From positions 1,426,001 through 1,490,000 of the forward strand of contig NZ_CP136187.1 of assembly GCF_033193315.1 (NCBI RefSeq): 64,000 nucleotides of DNA, in the 5' to 3' direction. Source of the stretch: Agathobaculum sp. NTUH-O15-33 (lineage in GTDB: Bacteria > Bacillota > Clostridia > Oscillospirales > Butyricicoccaceae). The translations under genes were made by a program, and so were the position numbers. The notes beneath the pieces were generated by a model. It saw only the letters and a list, made by a program, of their open reading frames with translations, searched no databases and had not been told where the DNA came from. Shown piece after piece: positions 52,063 to 60,200 of this stretch (position 1 is its first letter; each line of letters opens with the position of its first letter).

Positions 52063-53560
52063 TGGCAAGGGCGATCATGGTACAGGGCACGGCGTCCAAC
52101 ACGGGCAAAAGCCTGCTGACCGCCGCGCTTTGCCGTATTTTCCGGCAGGACGGCCTGCGCGCCGCGCCGTTCAAGGCGCAGAACATGGCGCTCAATTCCT
52201 TTATCACGGCGGATGGGTTCGAGATCGGCCGGGCGCAGGCCATGCAGGCCGAAGCCGCCGGTATCCCGCCCGATGTGCGCATGAATCCGGTGCTGCTCAA
52301 ACCGTCGAGCGACGTCGGTTCGCAGGTGATCGTGAACGGCGTGGCGCGCGGGCACTACACGGCGCGGAAGTATTGGGGCCAAAAAAAGCGCTGATCCCGC
52401 AGGTGCGGCAGGCGTATGAAAGCCTAGCCGCCGAATACGACGTGATCGTGATCGAGGGCGCGGGCAGCCCGGCGGAGATCAACCTAAAGCAGGATGATTT
52501 CGTCAACATGGGCATGGCGCGGATTGCAAACGCGCCCGTGCTGCTCGTCGGCGATATCGACCGGGGCGGCGTGTTCGCCGCGCTGTACGGCACGGTCATG
52601 CTGCTGGACGAGGCGGAGCGCGCGCGCATTCGCGGGCTGATCATCAACAAGTTCCGGGGCGACCCGGAGATACTAAAGCCGGGGCTTGGGCAGCTCGAAG
52701 CGCTCACCGGCAAGCCGGTCGCGGGCGTGGTGCCGTGGACGCCGCTCGATCTCGACGAGGAGGATTCGCTGTCCGATACGCTGCGGCAGGACGGCGGGCG
52801 GGAGCCCTTATGCGTCGCGGTCGTGCGGCTGCCGCGCCTGTCGAATTTTACAGATTTTGCGGCGCTGGGCCATGTGCCGGGCGTTGGCGTGCGCTATGCC
52901 GCCCGCCCGCAAGAGCTTATGAACGCCGATCTGATCATCCTGCCCGGCACCAAGAGTACGCTGTCGGACCTAAAGTGGCTGCGCGAAAGCGGCATGGAAG
53001 CCGCGATTTTAAAGCGGCACGCGGCGGGCGCGCCGGTGTTCGGCGTGTGCGGCGGCTACCAGATGCTGGGCGAAACGATCAGCGACCCCGAAGGGGCCGA
53101 GGGCGGCGGCGAAATGCGCGGCCTTGGCCTATTGCCGGTCGATACCGTGTTCCGCCCGGAAAAAACGACCGTGCAGGCGGCGGGCGCGCTGCAAACCATA
53201 GCGGGCGCGCTCGCGCCCCTTTCCGGCATGGCGGTGCAGGGGTATGAGATTCACATGGGCGAAACGGTTCGCCGTCCGGGCGCGCGGCCGCTGGTCACGC
53301 TGCGGCGCGGCGAAACGGAAATAGAGGACGGCTGCCAGGCGGAAAACGCCTACGGCACCTATCTGCACGGCGTGTTCGACGGGGAGGGCGTCGCCCAGCG
53401 GCTGGCCGAAACGCTTGCCGAAAAACGCGGCGTTACGCTCGCCGCCGCGCCCGTCAGCGAGGCGCAGTATAAGCAAACGCAGTATGACAAGCTGGCGGAT
53501 ACCGTGCGCGCGTCGCTCGATATGGCGCTTGTGTACCGTATTTTGGAGGAAAACGCATGA
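52062..53560 (+). CDS. cbiP: Cobyric acid synthase CbiP (CobQ), interrupted at an A7 run
   Basis: An amidotransferase adding the b, d, e and g amides. N-terminal [20 protein letters not shown] and [13 protein letters not shown] are in the first frame, which stops at 52394. Homology continues in the -1 frame from the run of seven A at 52381-52387 ([25 protein letters not shown], glutaminase Cys in VCGGYQML) to 53560. One more A gives 499 residues, full length. The site reads A AAA AAG in the zero frame, with a stop two codons later, which is also the pattern of dnaX-type programmed -1 frameshifting. Confidence 0.87.
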
Positions 53561-54192
53561 ACATGAATTTAACGCCCGCCGAGATCGAGCGGCGCAGCTT
53601 CGAGATCATCGCGGAGGAGCTGGGCGGCCGCACCTTCCCGGCGGGGGAGCGCGAGGTGGTGTGCCGCGTCATCCACACCAGTGCGGATTTTGACTATGCG
53701 GAAAACCTGCGCTTTTCGCCGGACGCGGTGGAGCGCGGCAAAGCCGCCCTGCTTGCGGGCGCGACGGTCGTGACCGATACCAACATGGCTTTCGCGGGCG
53801 TCAACAAGGCGGCGCTGCAAACGTGCGGCGCGGCGGCGCGCTGCTTCATGGCGGAGGAGGACGTTGCGCGCGAAGCGAAGGCGCGCGGCGTGACCCGCGC
53901 CGTGGTTTCGATGGAGCGGGCGGCGGCGCTCGAAGGGCCGGTGATCTTCGCCATCGGCAACGCGCCCACCGCGCTCATTCGCCTGCACGAGCTGATACGC
54001 GAGGGCGCGGCGTCGCCCGCGCTCGTGATCGGCGTGCCGGTCGGCTTTGTCAACGTGGTGGAAGCCAAGGAGTTGTTTGTAGGCGGCGCAACGCCGCATA
54101 TCATCGCGCGCGGACGCAAGGGCGGCTCTAATGTGGCGGCCGCCATCGTCAACGCGCTGCTGTATCAGATCACCGAGCGGGAGGGATTCTAA
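53557..54192 (+). CDS. cbiC: Cobalt-precorrin-8 methylmutase CbiC
   Basis: A 211-residue enzyme moving the C11 methyl to C12. The catalytic His is in VCRVIHTSADFDYAE; VTDTNMAFAGVNK and GRKGGSNVAAAI are family motifs. ATGA overlap with cbiP; two alternative ATGs at the start differ by two codons. Confidence 0.94.
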   Translation: MNMNLTPAEIERRSFEIIAEELGGRTFPAGEREVVCRVIHTSADFDYAENLRFSPDAVERGKAALLAGATVVTDTNMAFAGVNKAALQTCGAAARCFMAEEDVAREAKARGVTRAVVSMERAAALEGPVIFAIGNAPTALIRLHELIREGAASPALVIGVPVGFVNVVEAKELFVGGATPHIIARGRKGGSNVAAAIVNALLYQITEREGF

Positions 54193-54195
54193 AGT

Positions 54196-54963
54196 ATGGG
54201 CAAAAAAGCATTGGCGGCGGTCAGCTTCGGCACCAGCTACCCGCAGGCGCGCGAGGCGATCAGCCGGATCGAGCGGGCGCTCGCCGCGGCCCGGCCGGAT
54301 TATCAGCTGTTCCGCGCGTTTACCTCGGGCATGGTGGCGGACCGGATCGAACGGGAAGAGGGCGTGCGCATTCCAAGCCCCGCGGCGCTCTTGGAGCGGC
54401 TCGCGGCGGAAGGGTACGACGAGGTGCTCTGCCAGAGCCTGCACGTGATCCCCGGGTTTGAATACGAAAAGCTGCAAAAGGCGATCGAGCCGTATGCGGC
54501 GCGGTTTAAAAAGCTGACGCTCGGCAAGCCGCTTTTGTGGGACACGAAGGATTATTTGCGCCTTTCGCGCGCGCTGCTCGCGCATATGCCGAAGCTTGGC
54601 GCGGACGAAGCGTTCGTTTGGATGGGCCACGGCACCGACCACCCGGCGAACGCGGCTTACGCGCTGCTGGAAAACACCTTCCGCTTTGACGGGGCGGAGC
54701 GCGTGTACGTCGCCACGGTCGAAGGGTTCCCGAATTTCGATTATGTGCTGCGCCGCCTGCACCGGCAGGGCGTGAGCCGCGTGCGGCTGGCCCCGCTGAT
54801 GGTCGTCGCGGGCGATCACGCGCAGAACGATCTGGCCGGGCCGGAGGAGGATAGCTGGAAGTCCGTTTTGGAGAGCGAGGGCTACCACGTCCAGTGCGAT
54901 CTGCGCGGCCTTGGCGAATACGAAGAGGTGGCCGCGCTGTTCGCGGCGCATCTGCCCGCGTAA
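54196..54963 (+). CDS. cbiK: Anaerobic sirohydrochlorin cobaltochelatase CbiK
   Basis: A 255-residue chelatase inserting Co2+ into sirohydrochlorin. VSFGTSYPQAREA and the metal-binding His in VWMGHGTDHPANAAY, plus a late VVAGDHAQNDLAG, match CbiK. It is the last gene of the operon, three bases after cbiC, and supplies the early-cobalt route. Confidence 0.94.
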   Translation: MGKKALAAVSFGTSYPQAREAISRIERALAAARPDYQLFRAFTSGMVADRIEREEGVRIPSPAALLERLAAEGYDEVLCQSLHVIPGFEYEKLQKAIEPYAARFKKLTLGKPLLWDTKDYLRLSRALLAHMPKLGADEAFVWMGHGTDHPANAAYALLENTFRFDGAERVYVATVEGFPNFDYVLRRLHRQGVSRVRLAPLMVVAGDHAQNDLAGPEEDSWKSVLESEGYHVQCDLRGLGEYEEVAALFAAHLPA

Positions 54964-55031
54964 GAACGTAGCGCCCACGCCCGCGTCCCGGAATATTTCG
55001 ACAAAAGCCGCGTAAAAATCCAAAAATACAC

Positions 55032-55060
55032 TTGATTACTCCTTAAAAGAATGATAAACT
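55032..55060 (+). promoter_or_regulatory. Promoter upstream of the c-di-GMP riboswitch
   Basis: TTGATT (55032-55037), 17 bp, TAAACT (55055-55060). Transcription would start near 55067, about 30 nt before the aptamer. Confidence 0.6.
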
Positions 55061-55094
55061 TTTTTTAACAAGAAAAGGGTTCGTTAAAAACTGA

Positions 55095-55185
55095 AACCGT
55101 GAATAGTAAAACCGGGGAAATCCGGCGACACAAAGCTACAGGGCCTACCCTCCCGTTTGGGGAGCACGGCTGCCAGCTGCCGCAC
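55095..55185 (+). ncRNA. Cyclic di-GMP class I riboswitch (GEMM)
   Basis: The leader shows the GEMM-I order: GTGAATAGTAAAACC, a CCGGG-GAAA-TCCGG tetraloop hairpin (55112-55125), GCGACACAAAGCTACAGGGC followed by CTACC, a short CUCCC/GGGGAG hairpin, and CGGCTGCCAGCTGCCG (55167-55182), the second conserved stem. The GAAA tetraloop and CAAAGC segment align well with known aptamers such as Vc2. It lies directly before a terminator and the M60 peptidase gene, so c-di-GMP should set transcription of the surface-protein operon. On or off control cannot be told by eye. Confidence 0.8.
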
Positions 55186-55201
55186 AAACAGGCGTCCCAT
55201 G

Positions 55202-55240
55202 GGGCTGTTTTCTGTCATTGTGCAGAAAGCAGCCCTTTTT
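55202..55240 (+). terminator. Intrinsic terminator of the c-di-GMP leader
   Basis: GGGCTGTTTTCTG and CAGAAAGCAGCCC form a strong hairpin with TTTTT directly after, 17 nt past the aptamer and 40 bp before the start codon. This is the expected expression platform for transcriptional control. Confidence 0.8.
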
Positions 55241-55280
55241 GTGACGCATAATCGGGAAAAAGAGAGATGGAGTGAGAGAG

Positions 55281-58200
55281 ATGAAGGCACAAAAGCGAAT
55301 GTTATCCGTTCTTTTGGCGGGCGCCATGCTCGTATCGCCGGTTCTGCCGGCGGCAAGGGCTGTGGACGAGCCGGCAGGGCGCGGCGAAACGAGCGTTCGA
55401 GGCGGCATCAGCGCGACGCTGCGGCTGGATTATGCGCAGAAGCTGGATGAGATCAAAGAGCGAAACGTCAGCGTCACCCTGATGAAAACGCAGGACGGCA
55501 AAGTAACGGAAACGCTGGGCACCGTCGCGCTGGGGGACGGCGCGCGGACAGGGGCGCTCGACGCGGTTGTTTCCGCCCGCAATGCCGATGGCGGCGAGCT
55601 GGGCGGCAGCGAATGGCCCGGCTATCTGGACGTGTCTTTCGGCGATCTGCCGCGGGGAACATACAGCCTGCGCTTTTCCGGCACGGGGTATACGACCCAT
55701 GAGCAGCCGGTCGATATGGATACTTACGCGCAGTCCGTCGTGCTCGGCACCGGCGACGGCACCTTTGGCCTTGGCGATGTGAACGGCGACGATAAGGTGG
55801 ACGGCGCGGATTGGGACGAGCTGTCCGGCGCGTTGGGCGCCGTGGACGAGGAGCAAATCCGGCAGTATGATCTGAACGGCGATGGCAAGATCGATATCAT
55901 CGACCTTGCCTATATCAGCCGCCAGAGCCATGCCGTGGGCGAAGCCGAAACGTATAACACCGTGCTGCTCGCGCCGCCCGTGCAAGCGGAGGCGTTAAAA
56001 AACGAACTGGAACAAACGCTTGTTATAACGGGCGACGTTGCAAACCTGTTTCAGGAGAATACCGAACCGGTCAAGCTGACCCCTAAGGAGGACGGCAAGC
56101 TCGACATCCCGATCGAGCTGGACAAGTCTGTCGAGATGGAGGTGATCGAGATCGCAACGCCCGAACAGGACGGCGCGATACAAAAGGGCACCGTCATTGT
56201 CGAGGATGAAAACGGTAAAAAGACCGAACACCCCTTTGACAACACCCTGCCAGAGGGCGTGCACGCCATCGGCCGGTCGGCCGGGAGCAACGTGGTCACG
56301 ATCAACCTTGGCGGTAAGGTGGCGGTCAAAAAGGTCACGATCTCGGTCACGCAGACCGCAAGCGGCAACTACGCCGTGGTCGATACCATTCGCTTTTTGC
56401 AGGATATCGTGCCGGAAAACCCCGTCGCGCCGAACAGCGTGGTCAAAACCGTGACCGCCGCGGAGGGGGACGCGCAGGTTACCCTGAAATGGGGCGAGCT
56501 GCCCAATGTAACGGGCTATAAGGTGCTGTACAGCCTTAAGGAGGGCGGCGAGCCCAAGGAGCTGCATGTGGACGTGCCCACCGCCGTGGTAACGGGGCTT
56601 AAAAACCTGCAAACCTACGCGTTTACCGTCACCCCCACAAATGGGGAGTGGGAGGGCAGGCCGTCTCAGGTCGTCGAAGCCACGCCGCAGCCCGCCAAAG
56701 CGCCGGACGCGCCCGACATGGTAAGCGTGCAGGCGCTCGACGGCGCGCTGAACGTTACATGGGGTAAATCCAAGAACGCGACCGCGTACGAGGTCTACTA
56801 TACGGATAAACAAAATGCTTCGGTAAAGGATTATGTCCGCGCGGGCGGCGCGCTCTCCGCGACCCATACGTCTGTTACCGGGCTAACGAACGATACAACG
56901 TATTATCTCTACGTCGTGGCCGTGAACGACGCCGGAAAAAGCGGCCCCTCCAAGATCGTGACCGGCACGCCGGCGGCGGTCAAGTACGGCGAACCCGCGG
57001 GCCTGCCCACGCAGCTGACCCGTATCACGCGCGATCAGGTGCAAAGCATCGCGTTGAAGGATACCGGCAACGTCAGCACATCCAAGAGCACCAAACCCTT
57101 TACGACGGATTACCTGATGGATGGGGATTATCAAACCAACTGGACCTCGCAGTCTTGGGGCGACGGCAACTATACCCGCAGCAAGCAGCTCATTTACACC
57201 TTCAAAGACCCGGTGGATCTAAGCTATGTGATCTATGTGCCCCGGGCGGACGGCTATGAGAACTGTATGCGCCTGTACGGCGTTACGGTCTGGGGCGAGG
57301 GCGACGACCTTGCCGGGCCGGGTACCGTGCTGGTTACGATGAACGGCAAAAACCAAACGCCGGTAAACGGTAAAATGGGCTCCGCGAAGGACGGCTACTT
57401 CGTCGCGCTGCCGTTCCCCGCGACCAAGGGCATCAAAAAGCTGGCCGTTGATATCGAGCAGACGGGGTACGGCGCGGTCGGCCTGTCCGAGGTCCTCTTC
57501 TTTGCGTACGATGAAACCAAGGATCTGGACAAACAGATCGACGGCCTGTTTGAAGATCAGGCCCATACCAAGCTGCGCGCGGGCGTGACGGCGCAGCAGA
57601 TCAGCGATCTTTCCGCGGCGCTTGCCGGGGACGAGGGCTACTATCTCTATCCGAATACCATGAAGGACGAGCTGAAGCTGGCGCAGGAGCTGCTCGCCGG
57701 CCAGAGCGCGGGCGTGGTGCTGCGCGGCGTCACGGCGCGCAGCAGCAGCGCGGATTCCGCGAAGTACGGGCAGGGCGGCAGCGATCTGCAGCCGCTGGGC
57801 GCGGCGGCAAAGGCCGGGCAGGAGATCACGGTCTATGCCGAGGGCATTCCCGCGGGCGAAAGCGTCGCCCTGTGGGCAACGCAGTTCCACGCCGAGGCCG
57901 CCGCATGGCAGGCCAAGGTGGGCGAGCTGCAAAATGGGCGCAATGTGCTCACGGTGCCGCAGATCGGCAGCCAGACCACGCCGCGCGGCGGCAGCCTGTA
58001 CTTTACCTATCATGGCGCGAACGGCGGGCAGATCACGCTGCACACGCGCCGGGCGACCGACGTGCCTGTTTTGGAGCTGGGTAACTGGCATACGCTGGAC
58101 GAAGCCGGGCGCAAGGCGGTGCTCACGGCTTATGTACAGGAGCTTACCGCGTACACCAAGACGATCGCCGATAACGGCAAGCAAAACAACTGCCTGAACG

Positions 58201-60200
58201 TGACCGAGCTTTCCCTCCCCACGGTGCTGCTTTCCCTGCCCGCCACGGCTGTGATGGATAATACCGCGAAGGGCGGCGCGGAAGAACAGGTGCGGATTCT
58301 GTACGACAATGTCCTTGCGTGGGAACAGCTGATGCATATCGCCAAGACGACGCAGGGTATCGACAATACCTATGAAAAGAATGATATGACCTCCCGCCAG
58401 AATATCCGCTATATGCAGATGTTCGCAGGCGCGTTCATGTATGCCGCGGGCAGCCATGTGGGTGTGGAGTACGGCTCGTGCGGCGGGCTGGTATGCGGCA
58501 AGCCAGTGGACGATGCGACGACAGAGAAAAACCGGCTGTTCGGCTGGGGCGTTGCCCATGAGATCGGCCACAATATGGACAAGCTGGGCAAGGCCGAATG
58601 CACGAACAATATCTACTCGCTCATGGTGCAGACCTTCGACGGTAAGGATAACACCCTGCCCTCCCGCTTGGAGGGCGGCAAGTACCCGCAGATCTTCACC
58701 AAGGTTGCGGAAGGCTACCCCGGCGCGTCGGGCGACGTCTTTGTGCAGCTCGGCATGTATTGGCAGCTGCATCTGGCCTATGACAATGGGCAAAACGATG
58801 CAAATGGCCCCATGGATTTCTACAACCGCTTCTTCAAGGCTTGGAAGGCGGGCACATACTTTGCGGGCGCTGTAAGCTACGACGATAAGGTGGCGCTGAC
58901 CGCCGCCGGAACCGCAAACAAAGACCTGACCGAGTTCTTCACCCGCTGGGGTATGCAGCTAAGCGAAAGCACGAAAACCAAGCTTAAGACCTACGAGAAG
59001 GAGCCGCGCGCTATCTGGTATCTGGACGACAACAGCCGCCGCGACCGTTTAAACAGCGTGCCGCAGGGCGCCGGCAGCATCATTGCCACGGCGAAAAAAG
59101 AGGGCGATCATCAGGTGGTTCTCTCCATGCGCGCCGATATGACAGCGGGTAAGGTACAGGGCTATGAGATTCGGCGAAACGATACCGTGATCGGCTTTAC
59201 GACCGAAGCTACCTATACCGATGTGATCGGTTCGGCCAACCACATGAACTTTGCCTACACCGTGCAGGCCTACGATTCGCTGGGCAACGCCATTGGCGAC
59301 GCGGTGCATGCGGGGGATATCCGCGTGGCCTACGATAAAACGCTGCGCGCCGATCAGTACACGATCGACCGCGACGTAGACACCGTGACGGTCACCCTGA
59401 CCAATGGGCCAACCGCCGTGTCCGGCGTCAAGCTGGTCAGCGAAAAGGCGCTCCCGCAAACCGGCGGCTACACCGTTACCGTGACAACGGAGCACGGCGA
59501 TGTGGTGGCAAAGCAGGGGGATTACGGCAAGAATGAAGCGGTGGACGATGCGGACAGCTACCTTGCCTACTTTAACAAGCCCGGTACGGACTCCGCGGAC
59601 AGCCGCATCTGGACGTATGATGCGACGAAGGTCGTCATGACGAATGTGCCGGAAAACGCGGCCGTACAGCTCATCAGCTACGCCGGGGACGACGTGGCCT
59701 TTACCGAGGGCGGCGCGGCAGGTATCCTCAGCGCGGATTATGTTTACGGCACGGAAACGGATGACGTGATCAAAGCGGGCACGCTTGTGATCACCGGCAC
59801 CTATCGCGGCGACCCTGTTTACAACACCCTGCGCGTCAAGGGCGAATTTACCGACAGCGCGCTGGATGCGAACGGGGAACCGCAAGAGCAAACCACCTTT
59901 CGCTATCTGGACGGCTACGCGCTCTTCTTCGCGGAGATACCGGAGGATAAGGAAGTAAGCGATATCAGCGACGGCGTCTTTATTTTCGTACCCAATGTGC
60001 AGCGGGAAGCGGAACTGCAAGGCGGGCAGTCGCACTGCGAGGGCGGCAGCCTGCTGCCCAGCCGCATGATGGCGGAGCTGAGCCGCACGGACGATCCAAA
60101 TAGCGCGGAAAACCAGTACCTAACGGCCAGCACTAGCTGGATCAGCGCGCCCGGCGGGGATAGCCTGCCCACCATAGAACTGAAGGGGGCGATGGAATAA
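55281..60200 (+). CDS. Secreted M60-type metallopeptidase with dockerin-like, Fn3 and discoidin-like domains
   Basis: A 1639-residue exported protein. The signal peptide (residues 1-30, ending PAARA) follows ATG 55281 with GGAG eight bases upstream. In order: an N-terminal beta domain; a dockerin-like pair of EF-hand loops (DVNGDDKVDGADW at 166, DLNGDGKIDIIDL at 197); a further beta domain; two fibronectin-III domains (about 386-472 and 474-570); a discoidin-like carbohydrate-binding domain (about 585-740); an M60/enhancin-like peptidase (about 850-1240) with zinc motif HEIGHN at 1093-1098 and a following Glu; and C-terminal beta domains. M60 enzymes often cut mucin-type glycoproteins. It is coupled to the SLH gene by a TAATG overlap and controlled by the c-di-GMP riboswitch. 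Confidence 0.88.
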   Translation: MKAQKRMLSVLLAGAMLVSPVLPAARAVDEPAGRGETSVRGGISATLRLDYAQKLDEIKERNVSVTLMKTQDGKVTETLGTVALGDGARTGALDAVVSARNADGGELGGSEWPGYLDVSFGDLPRGTYSLRFSGTGYTTHEQPVDMDTYAQSVVLGTGDGTFGLGDVNGDDKVDGADWDELSGALGAVDEEQIRQYDLNGDGKIDIIDLAYISRQSHAVGEAETYNTVLLAPPVQAEALKNELEQTLVITGDVANLFQENTEPVKLTPKEDGKLDIPIELDKSVEMEVIEIATPEQDGAIQKGTVIVEDENGKKTEHPFDNTLPEGVHAIGRSAGSNVVTINLGGKVAVKKVTISVTQTASGNYAVVDTIRFLQDIVPENPVAPNSVVKTVTAAEGDAQVTLKWGELPNVTGYKVLYSLKEGGEPKELHVDVPTAVVTGLKNLQTYAFTVTPTNGEWEGRPSQVVEATPQPAKAPDAPDMVSVQALDGALNVTWGKSKNATAYEVYYTDKQNASVKDYVRAGGALSATHTSVTGLTNDTTYYLYVVAVNDAGKSGPSKIVTGTPAAVKYGEPAGLPTQLTRITRDQVQSIALKDTGNVSTSKSTKPFTTDYLMDGDYQTNWTSQSWGDGNYTRSKQLIYTFKDPVDLSYVIYVPRADGYENCMRLYGVTVWGEGDDLAGPGTVLVTMNGKNQTPVNGKMGSAKDGYFVALPFPATKGIKKLAVDIEQTGYGAVGLSEVLFFAYDETKDLDKQIDGLFEDQAHTKLRAGVTAQQISDLSAALAGDEGYYLYPNTMKDELKLAQELLAGQSAGVVLRGVTARSSSADSAKYGQGGSDLQPLGAAAKAGQEITVYAEGIPAGESVALWATQFHAEAAAWQAKVGELQNGRNVLTVPQIGSQTTPRGGSLYFTYHGANGGQITLHTRRATDVPVLELGNWHTLDEAGRKAVLTAYVQELTAYTKTIADNGKQNNCLNVTELSLPTVLLSLPATAVMDNTAKGGAEEQVRILYDNVLAWEQLMHIAKTTQGIDNTYEKNDMTSRQNIRYMQMFAGAFMYAAGSHVGVEYGSCGGLVCGKPVDDATTEKNRLFGWGVAHEIGHNMDKLGKAECTNNIYSLMVQTFDGKDNTLPSRLEGGKYPQIFTKVAEGYPGASGDVFVQLGMYWQLHLAYDNGQNDANGPMDFYNRFFKAWKAGTYFAGAVSYDDKVALTAAGTANKDLTEFFTRWGMQLSESTKTKLKTYEKEPRAIWYLDDNSRRDRLNSVPQGAGSIIATAKKEGDHQVVLSMRADMTAGKVQGYEIRRNDTVIGFTTEATYTDVIGSANHMNFAYTVQAYDSLGNAIGDAVHAGDIRVAYDKTLRADQYTIDRDVDTVTVTLTNGPTAVSGVKLVSEKALPQTGGYTVTVTTEHGDVVAKQGDYGKNEAVDDADSYLAYFNKPGTDSADSRIWTYDATKVVMTNVPENAAVQLISYAGDDVAFTEGGAAGILSADYVYGTETDDVIKAGTLVITGTYRGDPVYNTLRVKGEFTDSALDANGEPQEQTTFRYLDGYALFFAEIPEDKEVSDISDGVFIFVPNVQREAELQGGQSHCEGGSLLPSRMMAELSRTDDPNSAENQYLTASTSWISAPGGDSLPTIELKGAME

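Noticed and set aside
57219..58793. 524-codon minus-strand ORF inside the M60 gene
   Set aside because: It is the complement of conserved Fn3, discoidin and peptidase coding sequence and shows no motif of its own.
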